Of a stretch of DNA of 64,000 nucleotides, positions 16,472-24,772 are shown one piece after another; the stretch's first letter is position 1, and each line of letters opens with the position of its first letter. The notes under the pieces are model-generated. The model saw nothing but the letters and a program-made list of their open reading frames with translations, was not told the origin of the DNA and made no database searches. The translations under genes and the position numbers were made by a program. The DNA comes from Streptosporangium sp. NBC_01756. GTDB taxonomy: Bacteria > Actinomycetota > Actinomycetes > Streptosporangiales > Streptosporangiaceae. The DNA is taken from contig NZ_CP109130.1 in assembly GCF_035917975.1 (NCBI RefSeq), forward strand, positions 3,348,001 to 3,412,000, in the 5' to 3' direction.

Positions 16472-17839
16472 TCACTCGTCGAGGGCGCTGCTGATCTTCC
16501 CGTTCATCCGTTCCTGCTGGCCCTCCATGCACTTGGCATACACCCGGTGGAGGACCTCCACGCTGTGCCCGGCTCGCTTGGCCACCTCAGTGGCTGGTAC
16601 GCCCGCGTTGAGCCAGAGAGACAAGGCGGCATGCCTCAGGTCGTAGGGCCGGGCGGCGAGCGGTGACCTCACTTGCTCATTGGTGAAAACGAGCGCTCGC
16701 GCTTCATGCCAGACGTAGGAGCATGCTGAGCTGGAGTAGGAACCTCCCTTGGTCGTTCGGAAGAGCCGGCCGTCGTCCTCGGTGCCGTAGGCGTCGATGT
16801 GCTCACGGAGGATGGCCACCAGGGCAGGCGGGATGGGAATCTCCCTGGTTTCCTTCGTCGCCCGGTGCTTGAGACTGCGCGACTCGTGGGTCTCCCCCGA
16901 GTTGGTCCATCGCTTGTTCGCCTGCGGCCGCGCCCTCTCCAGGAGGATCTGACCCCATCCCGATTCGGGCAGAGTACAGTTCTTCAGGCGAAGGTCCGCC
17001 GCCTCCTCCGGCCGCAGACCCGCGTAGTAGATGCAAGAGAACAGGGCCTTGAGCCGGACGCCCCGAGTACGGCCGACCTTGGGCACGGCGGCCAGAAGTT
17101 GCTTCGCCTGAGTCGGATTGATCACCGTACGGGGGTCGACGACGGTGACGGCTTTGGGTGGCTTCCACTTGATCTCGTGCAATGGGTTGGTCGCGAACAT
17201 CTTCTGTTCCACCGCCAGTTCCAGAAGGTGATGAAGGATCGCCCGCTTCCGCCGCACCGTGTTGGCCGCGGCTTCCTTGCCGTCGAAGGTGACCGAGACC
17301 GCGTCGAGTGCGCTCCGGGCAACACGCGCCTCCTGGAGATCTGCCAGCGGAAGGGACGCCTTCTCCAGCCAGCGCAGCGCCACAGTCTGCGCGCGGGTCA
17401 GTTCCTCCCGCCGGTCCTCCGGAAGCAGGACGTGATTACGTAACACCTGCCGCAGCTCATCGTCCTCCGGCCGGCCCGGAACGTCGGCCACCAGCGCCGG
17501 AATCAGCGACAGCAGCGCGTACGCTTCAGTCTCCCGCGTCCGAGGAGCTGTCCTCCGCCACCGGCCGACCACGTACGACTGCGCGAATTGCATGAAAGAC
17601 GGTCCCGAAGGCGCAGAGTTCGCCAGCATCGAGACCGGCAAACCGGTGATGAGGTCGAACGCTTCCCCCTTCCTCGCCGCCTGGCGGAGGTCTGACAGGA
17701 AGTTCTCGGCCAGCGCCTTGGTCCGGAAGGTCTTGGACCGTGACTTGGTGCCGACCTTCCAACGCGCTTCGAACGATGGCGCCTTACTGGACTGGTTCCG
17801 GCGGACTTCCCAGATGCGCACTTCATAGGTGACGGTCAC
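16472..17839 (-). CDS. Tyrosine site-specific integrase of the AICE
   Basis: A 455-aa phage-type recombinase. The N-terminal part includes an arm-binding-like segment and the core-binding domain. The catalytic domain (about 230-440) shows the first Arg in YYAGLRPEEAADLR, then YDLRHAALSLWLNAGV (HxxR region), AGHSV and the nucleophile Tyr in HRVYAKC. It integrates and, with Xis, excises the element at a tRNA-type attB; the duplicated tRNA-Arg 3' end makes that gene the likely target. Start is GTG at 17839, overlapping the xis stop by four bases (GTGA). It is unusual that the integrase lies about 9.5 kb from the left att copy, the space being filled by cargo. Confidence 0.92.
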   Translation of the reverse strand: MTVTYEVRIWEVRRNQSSKAPSFEARWKVGTKSRSKTFRTKALAENFLSDLRQAARKGEAFDLITGLPVSMLANSAPSGPSFMQFAQSYVVGRWRRTAPRTRETEAYALLSLIPALVADVPGRPEDDELRQVLRNHVLLPEDRREELTRAQTVALRWLEKASLPLADLQEARVARSALDAVSVTFDGKEAAANTVRRKRAILHHLLELAVEQKMFATNPLHEIKWKPPKAVTVVDPRTVINPTQAKQLLAAVPKVGRTRGVRLKALFSCIYYAGLRPEEAADLRLKNCTLPESGWGQILLERARPQANKRWTNSGETHESRSLKHRATKETREIPIPPALVAILREHIDAYGTEDDGRLFRTTKGGSYSSSACSYVWHEARALVFTNEQVRSPLAARPYDLRHAALSLWLNAGVPATEVAKRAGHSVEVLHRVYAKCMEGQQERMNGKISSALDE

Positions 17840-18030
17840 GACGCCTCCCGCAGCGAGTCAAGCCACGCTTCGAGGTCACTGCGCCGGACACGCAGCTCGT
17901 CATTGGGGTACTGGATGCAGACCGGCGCCTTGCCGAGCTCCCGCCACCGATAGAAGGTGCGGCGAGAGATTCCGTTCAGCTCGGTGAGCACTTCGGGCAG
18001 GGTGAGGAGCTTGTCATCATGCCGAGGCAT
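17836..18030 (-). CDS. Excisionase (MerR-like HTH)
   Basis: A 64-aa HTH_17-type DNA-binding protein: LLTLPEVLTELNGISRRTFY RWRELG is a winged-helix recognition segment, and LRVRRSDLEAWLDSL is the usual end. It directs the integrase toward excision. It is wedged between rep and int with overlaps on both sides (TGATG at rep, GTGA at int), which argues for one transcript and coupled translation, as in pSAM2-type elements. Confidence 0.92.
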   Translation of the reverse strand: MPRHDDKLLTLPEVLTELNGISRRTFYRWRELGKAPVCIQYPNDELRVRRSDLEAWLDSLREAS

Positions 18031-19406
18031 CAGGCACCTCCCCCGAGCGCTGGAAGCGACGGCAGAGGTCTCCCGGTCAACGCGGCTGAGAGAAGCGCGT
18101 CACCAACGGAGAAACCCTGTCCGGCGTACTCCCAGTGGGAGATGACGAGGACGGTGTCCTTGTCGAAGAGGGGCAGGCGCCCAGTGGTGACCTGCTCACC
18201 GCGCACGTGTTCGGTGCGAGCCGCGCGGAGCTTGCCGAGGGTGGTGGAGTAGCGGCGCGATTTGGTGGAGAAGTGGCCGCGGAACCCGAGCATGTGAGCC
18301 CAGTGGACAAGGCGGAGATCGGCCAGCTCGTCGAGCGCGCCCAGATGCAGGCATTCGGCGATGAGCCGCCGGGCGTGATCGCGGAGGTCGAACGCGGTCA
18401 GGTCGTCGAGGGGGTTGATGCGCCGATCCAGGGTGCCGACGCACTCGGCGGCCTTGGTGGCGTACTTGGCGATATAGGCGGCTACGGCCTGCTCGGTGAG
18501 CTCGCCGTCCATGGTGATCTGGCGGACGTCGAGCTGAGCGCCCCATTGGAAGGCCCGCGCGGGCTCATCGGGCGCCTCGGGAACGGTGACCGTTACGGCG
18601 GAGGCGGCATGCCGTACGGCGTCGGCCAGCGCGTCGGCCGTTGCCCAGGCCGGAGGCGGTGAGGCGGGTCCGTCCGGGCCGTCGACGCGGATGACGGCGT
18701 GGAAGTGGACGACGCCGCGCCGCTGGTATTCGGCGACCTTGGCGAAGGAGATGGTGGCCTGCTCGCGGAGCTCTCGCAGGGTCAGCCTGGCGAGTTTGGC
18801 GACGCGTCGGCGTAGGGCTTCGGTGAAGCGCCGCCACAGTTCCGGGGACATGGCGTTGAACAGCACGCTTCCCGCGTAGTCGTAGCAGTCCGGGCACAGC
18901 GGTTCACCGAGGCGGCTTTCGTCGGCCCCGTGCCGGGCGGTGCAGGACATGACGCGCCCGTGCGGGCAGGTGGCCGCGTCGCGGCGGGCATGGCACGGCA
19001 GGACGGTGCCGTTCTTCTCTCGCCGGGTGTGGACGGTTCCGAAGGAGGGGGCGGTGAGGGTGACGAACAGGCAGGGGTGGGCGGTGACTGAGTCGGGGAC
19101 GCCTTTGCCGCCGATGAGGCCGGCGCGGATGAGTTGGTAGGTGTCGGAGCGGTAGGTCTCGGCGCAGGCCGGGCAGCGCGAGGTGCGGCGGGTCTTGCAG
19201 GGGACGCGGAGGATGCCGTCCGGTTCGCCTGTGGTGCTGTAGGTGTGGAGGCGTTGGCCGGTGGCGGGGTCGAGGTGGTGGACGTGGCCGCGGAGGTGGA
19301 TGGGCTGTCGGCAGCCGCCGGTCCGGCGGATTTGGGAGGCCCAGCGGGCGTATTGGGGGTCGTGGAGCCGGGTGATGAGTCCGGCTACCGCGTAGGTGCT
19401 TGGCAT
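18030..19406 (-). CDS. Rolling-circle replication initiator, RepSA-like
   Basis: A 458-aa HUH endonuclease of AICEs. Visible are a zinc-binding cysteine cluster (CPAC, then CPDC), motif 1 LFVTLTAPSFG, the metal-binding HUH motif VVHFHAVIR at about 235-243, and the tyrosine-bearing helix AAYIAKYATKAAE at about 320. It nicks the double-strand origin so that the excised circle can replicate. The ATG at 19406 follows GGAAGGGACC. The HUH, tyrosine and Cys features make the family call secure. Confidence 0.92.
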   Translation of the reverse strand: MPSTYAVAGLITRLHDPQYARWASQIRRTGGCRQPIHLRGHVHHLDPATGQRLHTYSTTGEPDGILRVPCKTRRTSRCPACAETYRSDTYQLIRAGLIGGKGVPDSVTAHPCLFVTLTAPSFGTVHTRREKNGTVLPCHARRDAATCPHGRVMSCTARHGADESRLGEPLCPDCYDYAGSVLFNAMSPELWRRFTEALRRRVAKLARLTLRELREQATISFAKVAEYQRRGVVHFHAVIRVDGPDGPASPPPAWATADALADAVRHAASAVTVTVPEAPDEPARAFQWGAQLDVRQITMDGELTEQAVAAYIAKYATKAAECVGTLDRRINPLDDLTAFDLRDHARRLIAECLHLGALDELADLRLVHWAHMLGFRGHFSTKSRRYSTTLGKLRAARTEHVRGEQVTTGRLPLFDKDTVLVISHWEYAGQGFSVGDALLSAALTGRPLPSLPALGGGA

Positions 19407-19511
19407 GATGGGTGGGTCCCTTCCGGGCTTTTCGGGGTTCGGTGCGGGATGGCCCCCGACGTGGCGGACGTCTTGGCGGATGTGTGGTCACGCCGGGGGC
19501 GCTGAAGGCTC

Positions 19512-19649
19512 TCAGCAGAAGCCGAGGCCCTTGCAGTGCGGGCAGGTGGGGCCGTAGCTGTCGATGCCGGTTCCTCCGCAGTGGCAGCACAGCCACCGCT
19601 GTGGGGTGATTTCGACGGACGGGGCGCTGTCGTCAGGGGTGTCGGTCAT
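19512..19649 (-). CDS. Small zinc-finger-like AICE protein
   Basis: A 45-aa product with two CxxC pairs (WLCCHCGGTG and TCPHCKGLGFC), resembling a DnaJ-type or rubredoxin-type zinc knuckle. Small genes of this sort typically sit between rep and the transfer genes in AICEs. Its ATG overlaps the stop of the preceding gene (ATGA at 19646-19649), showing operon membership. The specific function is unknown. Confidence 0.75.
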   Translation of the reverse strand: MTDTPDDSAPSVEITPQRWLCCHCGGTGIDSYGPTCPHCKGLGFC

Positions 19650-19822
19650 GTGATCCATCTCCTTGCGTGGGGTTTGGGGGCGGTGTCGATGAACACGCGC
19701 CAGGTGTAGGGGCGTCTGCGGCGGGGTCGGATCGGCGAGATGGAGCCGATCGGGAGGATCGTGCGGATCTTGTTGACGGTGTAGACGAGTTCGGCGTAGG
19801 TGCCGTCGATGCGGATGCGCAT
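19646..19822 (-). CDS. Mobile element transfer protein, Spd-type
   Basis: A 58-aa basic protein (RIRIDGTYAELVYTVNK, then PIRPRRRRPYTWRVFID). Short proteins of this type are annotated as mobile-element transfer or spread proteins in actinomycete integrative elements. The ATG at 19822 was preferred over an upstream extension because it starts the conserved RIRIDG segment. Function is inferred from position: it lies between the SpdB-like gene and the zinc-finger gene on the same strand. Confidence 0.7.
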   Translation of the reverse strand: MRIRIDGTYAELVYTVNKIRTILPIGSISPIRPRRRRPYTWRVFIDTAPKPHARRWIT

Positions 19823-19835
19823 GGGGGTCTCCAGG

Positions 19836-20549
19836 TCAGGCGGGTTCGGGACTGTCGCGTAGGGCGTGCAGTAAGTCGGAGGCGAGTTGGCTGGAAACCC
19901 CGAGTCGGGCGCGCAGGGTGTCGCGGGTGATGGGTCTGCCATGCCGGGCATGGTGTTCGTCGGCGATGCGGCGCGCGTAGTCAACGAGCGCGCCCGCCGG
20001 TCCGGCGTCGTTCTGGCCGTTCTCGGTGCCGTGCTGCGGTCCGTTCTGGCCGGGTACGGCGAGGCCAGGCAGCGGAACGACAGTGACGGGTTCTGCGGCG
20101 GTCTCCGGTACGGCGTCCAGGACGGGGGCGAGTGTCGGGGACAGTTCGGGACGGGCTTCGGTGGCGCGGCGCTCCAGCATGGAGACGGCGATCAGGAACG
20201 CGCCGGCCGGGGTTGCGGCGGTGATCCATCCCCAGGCGGAGGGTTCGGCTTGGGCGAGGTTCGCGGCCAGGGACAGGACGATCGCGCCGACGAGAACGAG
20301 GGTGGGCCAGGAGATCCAGCCGTCCCGGACGCGGCCGGTCTTCTTGTCGCGTTGGCGTTCTCGGGCGGCCATGACGCAGGTGAGGTCGACGCAGATGGCT
20401 ACGGCCCAGGCCATTGGTCCGGACTGTCCGTGTTCGGTGGCGGTGTCGCGAATGTGGGTGAAGCTGCCTGCCCCGGCGATCACGGCGAGAATCAGCATCG
20501 GTGTGGAGTCGGCCAGCCGTACGGCCAGTTGGGACGTGGTCGTGGTCAC
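19836..20549 (-). CDS. DUF2637 membrane protein, SpdB-like spread protein
   Basis: A 237-aa protein with four hydrophobic segments in residues 15-125 (LILAVIAGAGSFTHIRD, MAWAVAICVDLTCVM, LVLVGAIVLSLAANLAQAE, AGAFLIAVSML), matching the DUF2637 layout. The C-terminal half is soluble and ends in a helix-turn-helix-like segment (RPITRDTLRARLGVSSQLAS). Such proteins help spread of the element along recipient mycelium. The GTG start at 20549 follows GGAAGGAGG, a very strong ribosome site. Confidence 0.8.
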   Translation of the reverse strand: MTTTTSQLAVRLADSTPMLILAVIAGAGSFTHIRDTATEHGQSGPMAWAVAICVDLTCVMAARERQRDKKTGRVRDGWISWPTLVLVGAIVLSLAANLAQAEPSAWGWITAATPAGAFLIAVSMLERRATEARPELSPTLAPVLDAVPETAAEPVTVVPLPGLAVPGQNGPQHGTENGQNDAGPAGALVDYARRIADEHHARHGRPITRDTLRARLGVSSQLASDLLHALRDSPEPA

Positions 20550-20585
20550 GGTGGGGTCCTCCTTCCAAGGGGTCGCGAGGGGCGG

Positions 20586-21962
20586 TCAGGCGGCGAGTTC
20601 GGGAGTGTCGTCGGGAGAGGGCAGTTCGTGGCCGAGGCCGGAGGCGGCGACCTGGTTCCACGAGGGGGTGATGTCGGCGTAGGTGTCGGCGGCGTGTTCG
20701 GCGGCGGTGGTGGAGACGTAGCCGGACCGGGCGCGGTACCAGCGGCCGTCGCTTCCGGTGATCACGGCGACGCCGGGCAGTTCCGGGGCGATGGAGCGGG
20801 CGGCGACCAGGGCGTCGGGGTCGAGGTCGCCGAGCGTCATCACCGCGGTTTCGGGGTCGTTGACCCGGTGGCAGACCCGCCCGCCGATCTGAGCGCGCAG
20901 TGCGGTGACGCCGGGGCCGAGGTCAGAGCCGATCCGTTGTCCGGACAGCACCAGGTGGATGCCGAAGGCGCGGCCGAGCTGGGCGATGCGCAGCAGCGCG
21001 GTAGCGGTCCGGGTGACCTGATCCTTTTCGGCCTTGTCCGCGGTCAGGTACAGCTCTGCCAGCTCGTCCACCAGGACCACGACGGGGATGGGCCGGGCGG
21101 CGTCGGGGAGTTGCCAGATGTCGCGCACCCCGGAGCGGCGGCAGGCCAGCATCCGCGCGCCCATCACCGCGATCAGGTCACTGAGCAGATCAAGGCACTC
21201 GTCGCGGCTGGTGGCCAGCGCGGTCAGCCGGGCGGCATAGGCCGACAGCTCCACCCCGCCTTTGAGGTCGAAGCCGACCAGGGCGACCGGTTGCGGGGCC
21301 AGGCCGACGATGAGCGCGTTGATCAGGTTGGATTTTCCGGATTGGGTGGCGCCGGCGTTCATCCAGTGCGGAATGAGCCGTAGGTCCATCCGCCAGGCCG
21401 CGCCGGTTTCCAGCACGCCGACGATGGGTCGTAGCAGGTCCTCGGCCCGCCAGCCGTCGCGCGGTTCAGCCGGAGGCGTGGCGGGTGCGACGTGGGTTAG
21501 AGGGTCGCGGGTGATCCCTTGCAGGGTGACGCGGCCGGGCCGGGAGCCGACGACGCGGACCGCTTCGATCCGCCAGGCGTGCGCGAGCCGTTCGCAGACC
21601 TTGGCGTAGTCGTCGGGCACCTGGCCGTCGAGCAGGTGGAAAGTGATGCGGAAGCCGTGCCGCACCGGCCGGGGCAGACCCATCCACGGCTTGGTGTCGA
21701 CCGCGACGCGCTGGAAGCGCCGCTTGACCTGCACGACGCCGGTGGAGGCGACGAGGCCGGGGACGGTGGTGAACCACCAGCGGTGCCGCTTCTTGGTCAG
21801 CCCGCAGCCGGAGGCGACGTGCCGCCAGGTCCAGCGCAGCCAGACGGCTTTGCGGGGGAAGACGAGGACGTACCAGTAGGAGAGCGGAGCCCAGCGCCGC
21901 CAGGCGATCAGCACGAGCAGGGCGGCGAGGATCTTGAGCAGGGGGTGGCCGAGGTCGATCAC
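20586..21962 (-). CDS. FtsK/SpoIIIE-type DNA translocase for conjugation (TraB-like)
   Basis: A 458-aa membrane-anchored ATPase. Two hydrophobic segments occur near the N-terminus (LLKILAALLVLIAWRRW, then APLSYWYVLVFP). Walker A is GATQSGKSNLINAL and Walker B is VVVLVDELAEL; the arginine-finger region lies at LSGQRIGSDLG. It would move double-stranded element DNA between hyphae, the single-protein mechanism of actinomycete conjugation. The GTG at 21962 overlaps the stop of the preceding gene; the frame extends upstream to 22370 but that part only shadows the preceding gene. Confidence 0.9.
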   Translation of the reverse strand: MIDLGHPLLKILAALLVLIAWRRWAPLSYWYVLVFPRKAVWLRWTWRHVASGCGLTKKRHRWWFTTVPGLVASTGVVQVKRRFQRVAVDTKPWMGLPRPVRHGFRITFHLLDGQVPDDYAKVCERLAHAWRIEAVRVVGSRPGRVTLQGITRDPLTHVAPATPPAEPRDGWRAEDLLRPIVGVLETGAAWRMDLRLIPHWMNAGATQSGKSNLINALIVGLAPQPVALVGFDLKGGVELSAYAARLTALATSRDECLDLLSDLIAVMGARMLACRRSGVRDIWQLPDAARPIPVVVLVDELAELYLTADKAEKDQVTRTATALLRIAQLGRAFGIHLVLSGQRIGSDLGPGVTALRAQIGGRVCHRVNDPETAVMTLGDLDPDALVAARSIAPELPGVAVITGSDGRWYRARSGYVSTTAAEHAADTYADITPSWNQVAASGLGHELPSPDDTPELAA

Positions 21963-22315
21963 AGGTCCGCCCCCGTTCTGACCGAGGGGGCGGAGGGGGT
22001 GGAGCCGGCGGGGGCGAAGGAGGCGGCCCGGTAGGAGATGCCCCAGCGTCCGCCCTGTTCCCAGACGTAGCCGACCAGGCCGACCGGGACGATCTCCTCG
22101 CCGGTGATGACCTGGGGTTCGGGGGTGGTGCTGACCTTGACGAGTTCCATGCGGCCGAAGTCGTCTTCGAACAGCAGGGTGAGTTCGTACATGACGTTGC
22201 CGTCCTTGTCGCGCTTGATCTCGCCGGTGTCCTTGTTGACGAGGCGGGGCTTGGCGGGCTTGACGCAGGTGATCTGGAGCTTGGTGACGTCGACGGGGAT
22301 GGGGATGGTGCGCAT
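21959..22315 (-). CDS. SCO3933-family regulatory protein
   Basis: A 118-aa protein starting RTIPIPVDVTKLQ and continuing NKDTGEIKRDKDGN, the typical opening of the SCO3933-like AICE regulators located immediately upstream of tra. It overlaps the translocase start (GTGA). No DNA-binding motif is obvious; a beta-rich small domain is likely. It is first in the long minus-strand operon and is preceded by repeats likely to be operators. Confidence 0.75.
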   Translation of the reverse strand: MRTIPIPVDVTKLQITCVKPAKPRLVNKDTGEIKRDKDGNVMYELTLLFEDDFGRMELVKVSTTPEPQVITGEEIVPVGLVGYVWEQGGRWGISYRAASFAPAGSTPSAPSVRTGADL

Positions 22316-22337
22316 GGTGATCGTGTCCTCTGCTAGA

Positions 22338-22374
22338 TAGAAGTCTTGGAGTACATAGAATACTTGGCATTCTA
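22338..22374. promoter_or_regulatory. Operator-like repeats between divergent transfer operon and GntR gene
   Basis: Two direct repeats, TAGAAGTCTTGG (22338-22349) and TAGAATACTTGG (22356-22367), lie 18 bp apart. The second is half of a perfect palindrome TAGAAT-N7-ATTCTA (22356-22374). This fits a GntR/KorSA operator controlling the transfer operon from 22315 on the minus strand and perhaps the gntR gene itself. Confidence 0.65.
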
Positions 22375-22433
22375 AGCTGTCAATGGGTTCCTCGACGGCT
22401 TGGTTGGTTTCTTTACCTGGGTGTGCTCAACTG

Positions 22434-22496
22434 GAAGCGAAACAAAGTGGAGCAAGACGAAGCATCGTGAAGCACGACGAAGCGAGACGAACGCAG
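22434..22496. promoter_or_regulatory. Iterated GAAGC/GACGAAGC motifs in the gntR leader
   Basis: GAAGCGAAAC, GACGAAGC, GAAGCACGACGAAGC and GAGACGAACG follow one another directly before the gntR start, with 10-12 bp phasing. It may be a second operator or untranslated leader structure; the role is inference. Confidence 0.45.
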
Positions 22497-22865
22497 ATGA
22501 TGGTGGAGAAGACCGGCCGACCGGCCTACCTGCAGATCGTCGATGAGCTACGCGGCCAGATCCGTGTCGGCACCCTCACCCCCGGCACGGCCCTACCGTC
22601 CATCGCCCAGTTGTGCGAGCGCTTCGACGTCTCCGCCAGCGTCGTCAAAGCCGCGATCAGCGTGCTCCGCACAGAGGGCCTGGTGATCGGCCAGCAAGGC
22701 AAGGGCGTCTTCGTCCGCGACACCCCCGCCGAGACCACCGAGCCGGAGACCTCCGAGGCGACCGCGGAGATCCTGGACCAGCTGGCCCTGATGCGCCAGG
22801 GCATCAAGGAGCTGGGGGATCGGCTCGTCGCTCTGGAGGCGGCAGTCTTCGAAGAACAACGGTGA
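22497..22865 (+). CDS. GntR-family regulator, KorSA-like
   Basis: A 122-aa regulator. The winged HTH (PAYLQIVDELRGQIRVG, then LPSIAQLCERFDVSASVVKAA, and the wing GQQGKGVFVRD) occupies residues 8-80; a short acidic linker and coiled coil (ILDQLALMRQGIKELGDRLVALEAAV) end the protein, so it lacks a UTRA ligand domain. It is divergent from the transfer operon and probably represses it. Start ATG 22497 (another ATG follows at once). The same wing sequence recurs in a truncated copy at 55414, evidence for a second element. Confidence 0.88.
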   Translation: MMVEKTGRPAYLQIVDELRGQIRVGTLTPGTALPSIAQLCERFDVSASVVKAAISVLRTEGLVIGQQGKGVFVRDTPAETTEPETSEATAEILDQLALMRQGIKELGDRLVALEAAVFEEQR

Positions 22866-22950
22866 TCTCACCGAGCCGGCACGCCAACTCGTCCAGCTCT
22901 GCCCGGATCGCGGTCAATTCCCAGATGATCCGCTGGGGGTCCACGTTCAT
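22804..22950 (-). CDS. Possible small protein opposite the gntR 3' end
   Basis: A 48-aa frame with ATG 22950 and the upstream AAGGGAG ribosome site, encoding NVDPQRIIWELTAIRAELDEL and a basic, Pro-rich end. The N-terminal helix looks protein-like, but the C-terminal half is antisense to the regulator and compositionally poor. Tentative. Confidence 0.3.
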   Translation of the reverse strand: MNVDPQRIIWELTAIRAELDELACRLGEITVVLRRLPPPERRADPPAP

Positions 22951-23144
22951 CGCCTACTCCCTTGCCCTGCGGTGTCTTTCGCCTTTCGGCGTTGCCTAAT
23001 TCCACCGTGAGCTGCGGGTTTCCGGTATCACGCTGAGCTGGTTAAGCTTCTGCAGTTGCTTTCAACGACTAATTACATAAGCGTTTTCACATGCACGACC
23101 GCACACCGCGCACCACCCCCGAAGCGTGAAGGCGAAGGTATGCA

Positions 23145-24182
23145 ATGAAGACGACCCAGCGCCCCGGCTGGACCCCCTCCCGCCTGCGGGAACACCGCGA
23201 AGCCCACGGCCTGACCCTGGAGGCCGCAGGCGAACGGCTCCGCCAGGCCGCCGCCCGCCACGGCCTGAGCGTCCCGGCGGGCAGTCTCCAAACCTTGTGG
23301 GGACACGAGCATGGAACGACGTTTCCCGGCCCGCATTACCGGCGCGCTTACTGCCTGCTCTATGAGACCACTGAGCCCGAACTCGGCTTTCGTCCCGCTC
23401 TGCCCGGTGAATCACAGAAAGCGGAAATCGTGATTTCCGATTTGCCTGCGCCCGCTGATCCCGACGCCGACAACGCCGCCGCCCAGGTCATCGAAGCAGC
23501 CTTCACAAAGGTCTCCATCGGCGGCATCATCTCGGGCGATTCCCCGCCGGCTTTGTTGCGCGGCCGGGTGGTCGACGCCTGGCGGCGACGCCACGGCGGC
23601 GGCAGCCCCCGCCCCATCCTCGTCCTGGTGGGCGGATACGCCGGATCAGGCAAGACCGAGTTCTCCCGCTTCCTGTCCGACATCACCGGCTGGGCGTTCC
23701 TGGACAAAGACTCCCTCACCCGGTGCATCGTCGAACGGCTGCTCGTCTCCCTCGGCGGCGACCCCCACGACCGCCACACCGACCTGTATCTCAAAGAGGT
23801 CCGCCCTTTTGAGTACCGGTGCCTGATGGAGACCGCGTGGGACAACCTCAAGGTCGGGACCTCAGCCATCCTGTCCGCGCCGTTCATCGCCGAGCTCAAG
23901 GATGAGGCGTGGTTCACCCGGCTGGAGAACCGGTGCGCGGCCAAGGGCGTCGACGTGGCGGCGATCTGGGTCCGCTGCGACACCGAATCCATGCGCGAAT
24001 ACATCGAGTTCCGCGGAGCCGCCCGCGACGCGTGGAAGCTGGACAACTGGGAGCAGTACGCCGAAGGCTTGCAGGTCGAGGTCAGCCCGCCGACCGCGCA
24101 CGTCACGGTCGACAACCGGCTCGGTGCGGCGATCAGCCTCGCCGACCAGACCCGCGAAGCCCTCAAGCGGATCCTGACGTGA
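23145..24182 (+). CDS. XRE-type HTH plus P-loop kinase (zeta-like/AAA) protein
   Basis: A 345-aa protein. Residues 8-75 resemble a XRE helix-turn-helix adapted for AICEs (SRLREHREAHGLTLEAAGERL). Residues about 155-340 form a P-loop kinase: VGGYAGSGKTEFSRFL, then AFLDKDSLTRCIVERLL. It contains VAAIWVRCDTESMREYI and a C-terminal DNRL segment. It may phosphorylate a small molecule or act like a zeta-type kinase. Its stop overlaps the next kinase by 4 bp (GTGA), so the pair is co-translated. Confidence 0.7.
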   Translation: MKTTQRPGWTPSRLREHREAHGLTLEAAGERLRQAAARHGLSVPAGSLQTLWGHEHGTTFPGPHYRRAYCLLYETTEPELGFRPALPGESQKAEIVISDLPAPADPDADNAAAQVIEAAFTKVSIGGIISGDSPPALLRGRVVDAWRRRHGGGSPRPILVLVGGYAGSGKTEFSRFLSDITGWAFLDKDSLTRCIVERLLVSLGGDPHDRHTDLYLKEVRPFEYRCLMETAWDNLKVGTSAILSAPFIAELKDEAWFTRLENRCAAKGVDVAAIWVRCDTESMREYIEFRGAARDAWKLDNWEQYAEGLQVEVSPPTAHVTVDNRLGAAISLADQTREALKRILT

Positions 24183-24772
24183 GACCCCAGGGCATCGTTC
24201 TGTATGGCCCGCCGGCCAGCGGCAAGGACACCGTCACCACCGCCCTCGGTCGGCTGGATTCGCGGTTCGTGCTGTTGCCTAAGCTCAAGGTCGGCGCCGG
24301 CCGGGCACACGGGTATGAGTTCGTCAGCGCTGGGCACCTGGACAAGCTCCGCGACGCGGGCCGGCTGCTGGTCGAGACCCGCCGCTACGGCAATGTCTAC
24401 GCCGTCGACCGCCAGAGCATCGAAGACCGGCACGCCGCCGGCTACGTGCCCGTCACGCACATGGGCAACATCCGTGACCTGCGCCGACTCATCGGCACCG
24501 TTCCCGACTCCTGGCTTCGCGTACTGCTGTGGGTGCCCCGCGAGGTCACCGAGCAGCGGTCCCGAGCCCGCGGGGACGTCGACACCGGCAAGCGCCTGAC
24601 CGCGTGGGACGAGACCCTCGCCGACTTGGAGGCCAACACCGACGCCGGGTTCTTTCACCTGCGCATCCACACCGACCGGCTCAGCGCCGACACAGCCGCG
24701 GATGAAATCATGAACGCCTACGATCGGCTACGGAAGGCCGAGTGTCCTCACGGGCAGGAGTGCCGCCCTTGA
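24179..24772 (+). CDS. Guanylate-kinase-like P-loop protein
   Basis: A 197-aa P-loop protein: Walker A IVLYGPPASGKDTVTTAL at 7-18, followed by GHEFVSAGHLD-like GYEFVSAGHLDKL and a guanylate-kinase-like core (ETRRYGNVYAVDRQSIED, VLLWVPREVTEQRSRARGDVD). It is coupled to the upstream HTH-kinase by a GTGA overlap. Substrate unknown; the pair may form a nucleotide kinase module carried by the AICE. Its 3' end overlaps, tail-to-tail, the minus-strand gene ending at 24708. Confidence 0.65.
   Translation: MRPQGIVLYGPPASGKDTVTTALGRLDSRFVLLPKLKVGAGRAHGYEFVSAGHLDKLRDAGRLLVETRRYGNVYAVDRQSIEDRHAAGYVPVTHMGNIRDLRRLIGTVPDSWLRVLLWVPREVTEQRSRARGDVDTGKRLTAWDETLADLEANTDAGFFHLRIHTDRLSADTAADEIMNAYDRLRKAECPHGQECRP

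Noticed and set aside
19887-21383. A 498-codon plus-strand frame opposite SpdB and the translocase
   Set aside because: Gly/Asp-rich low-complexity product, antisense to two well-supported genes.
20586-22370. A longer version of the FtsK-like protein starting at 22370
   Set aside because: The extra 136 residues are a His/Arg-rich shadow of the SCO3933-like gene; the GTG at 21962 overlaps that gene's stop as expected.
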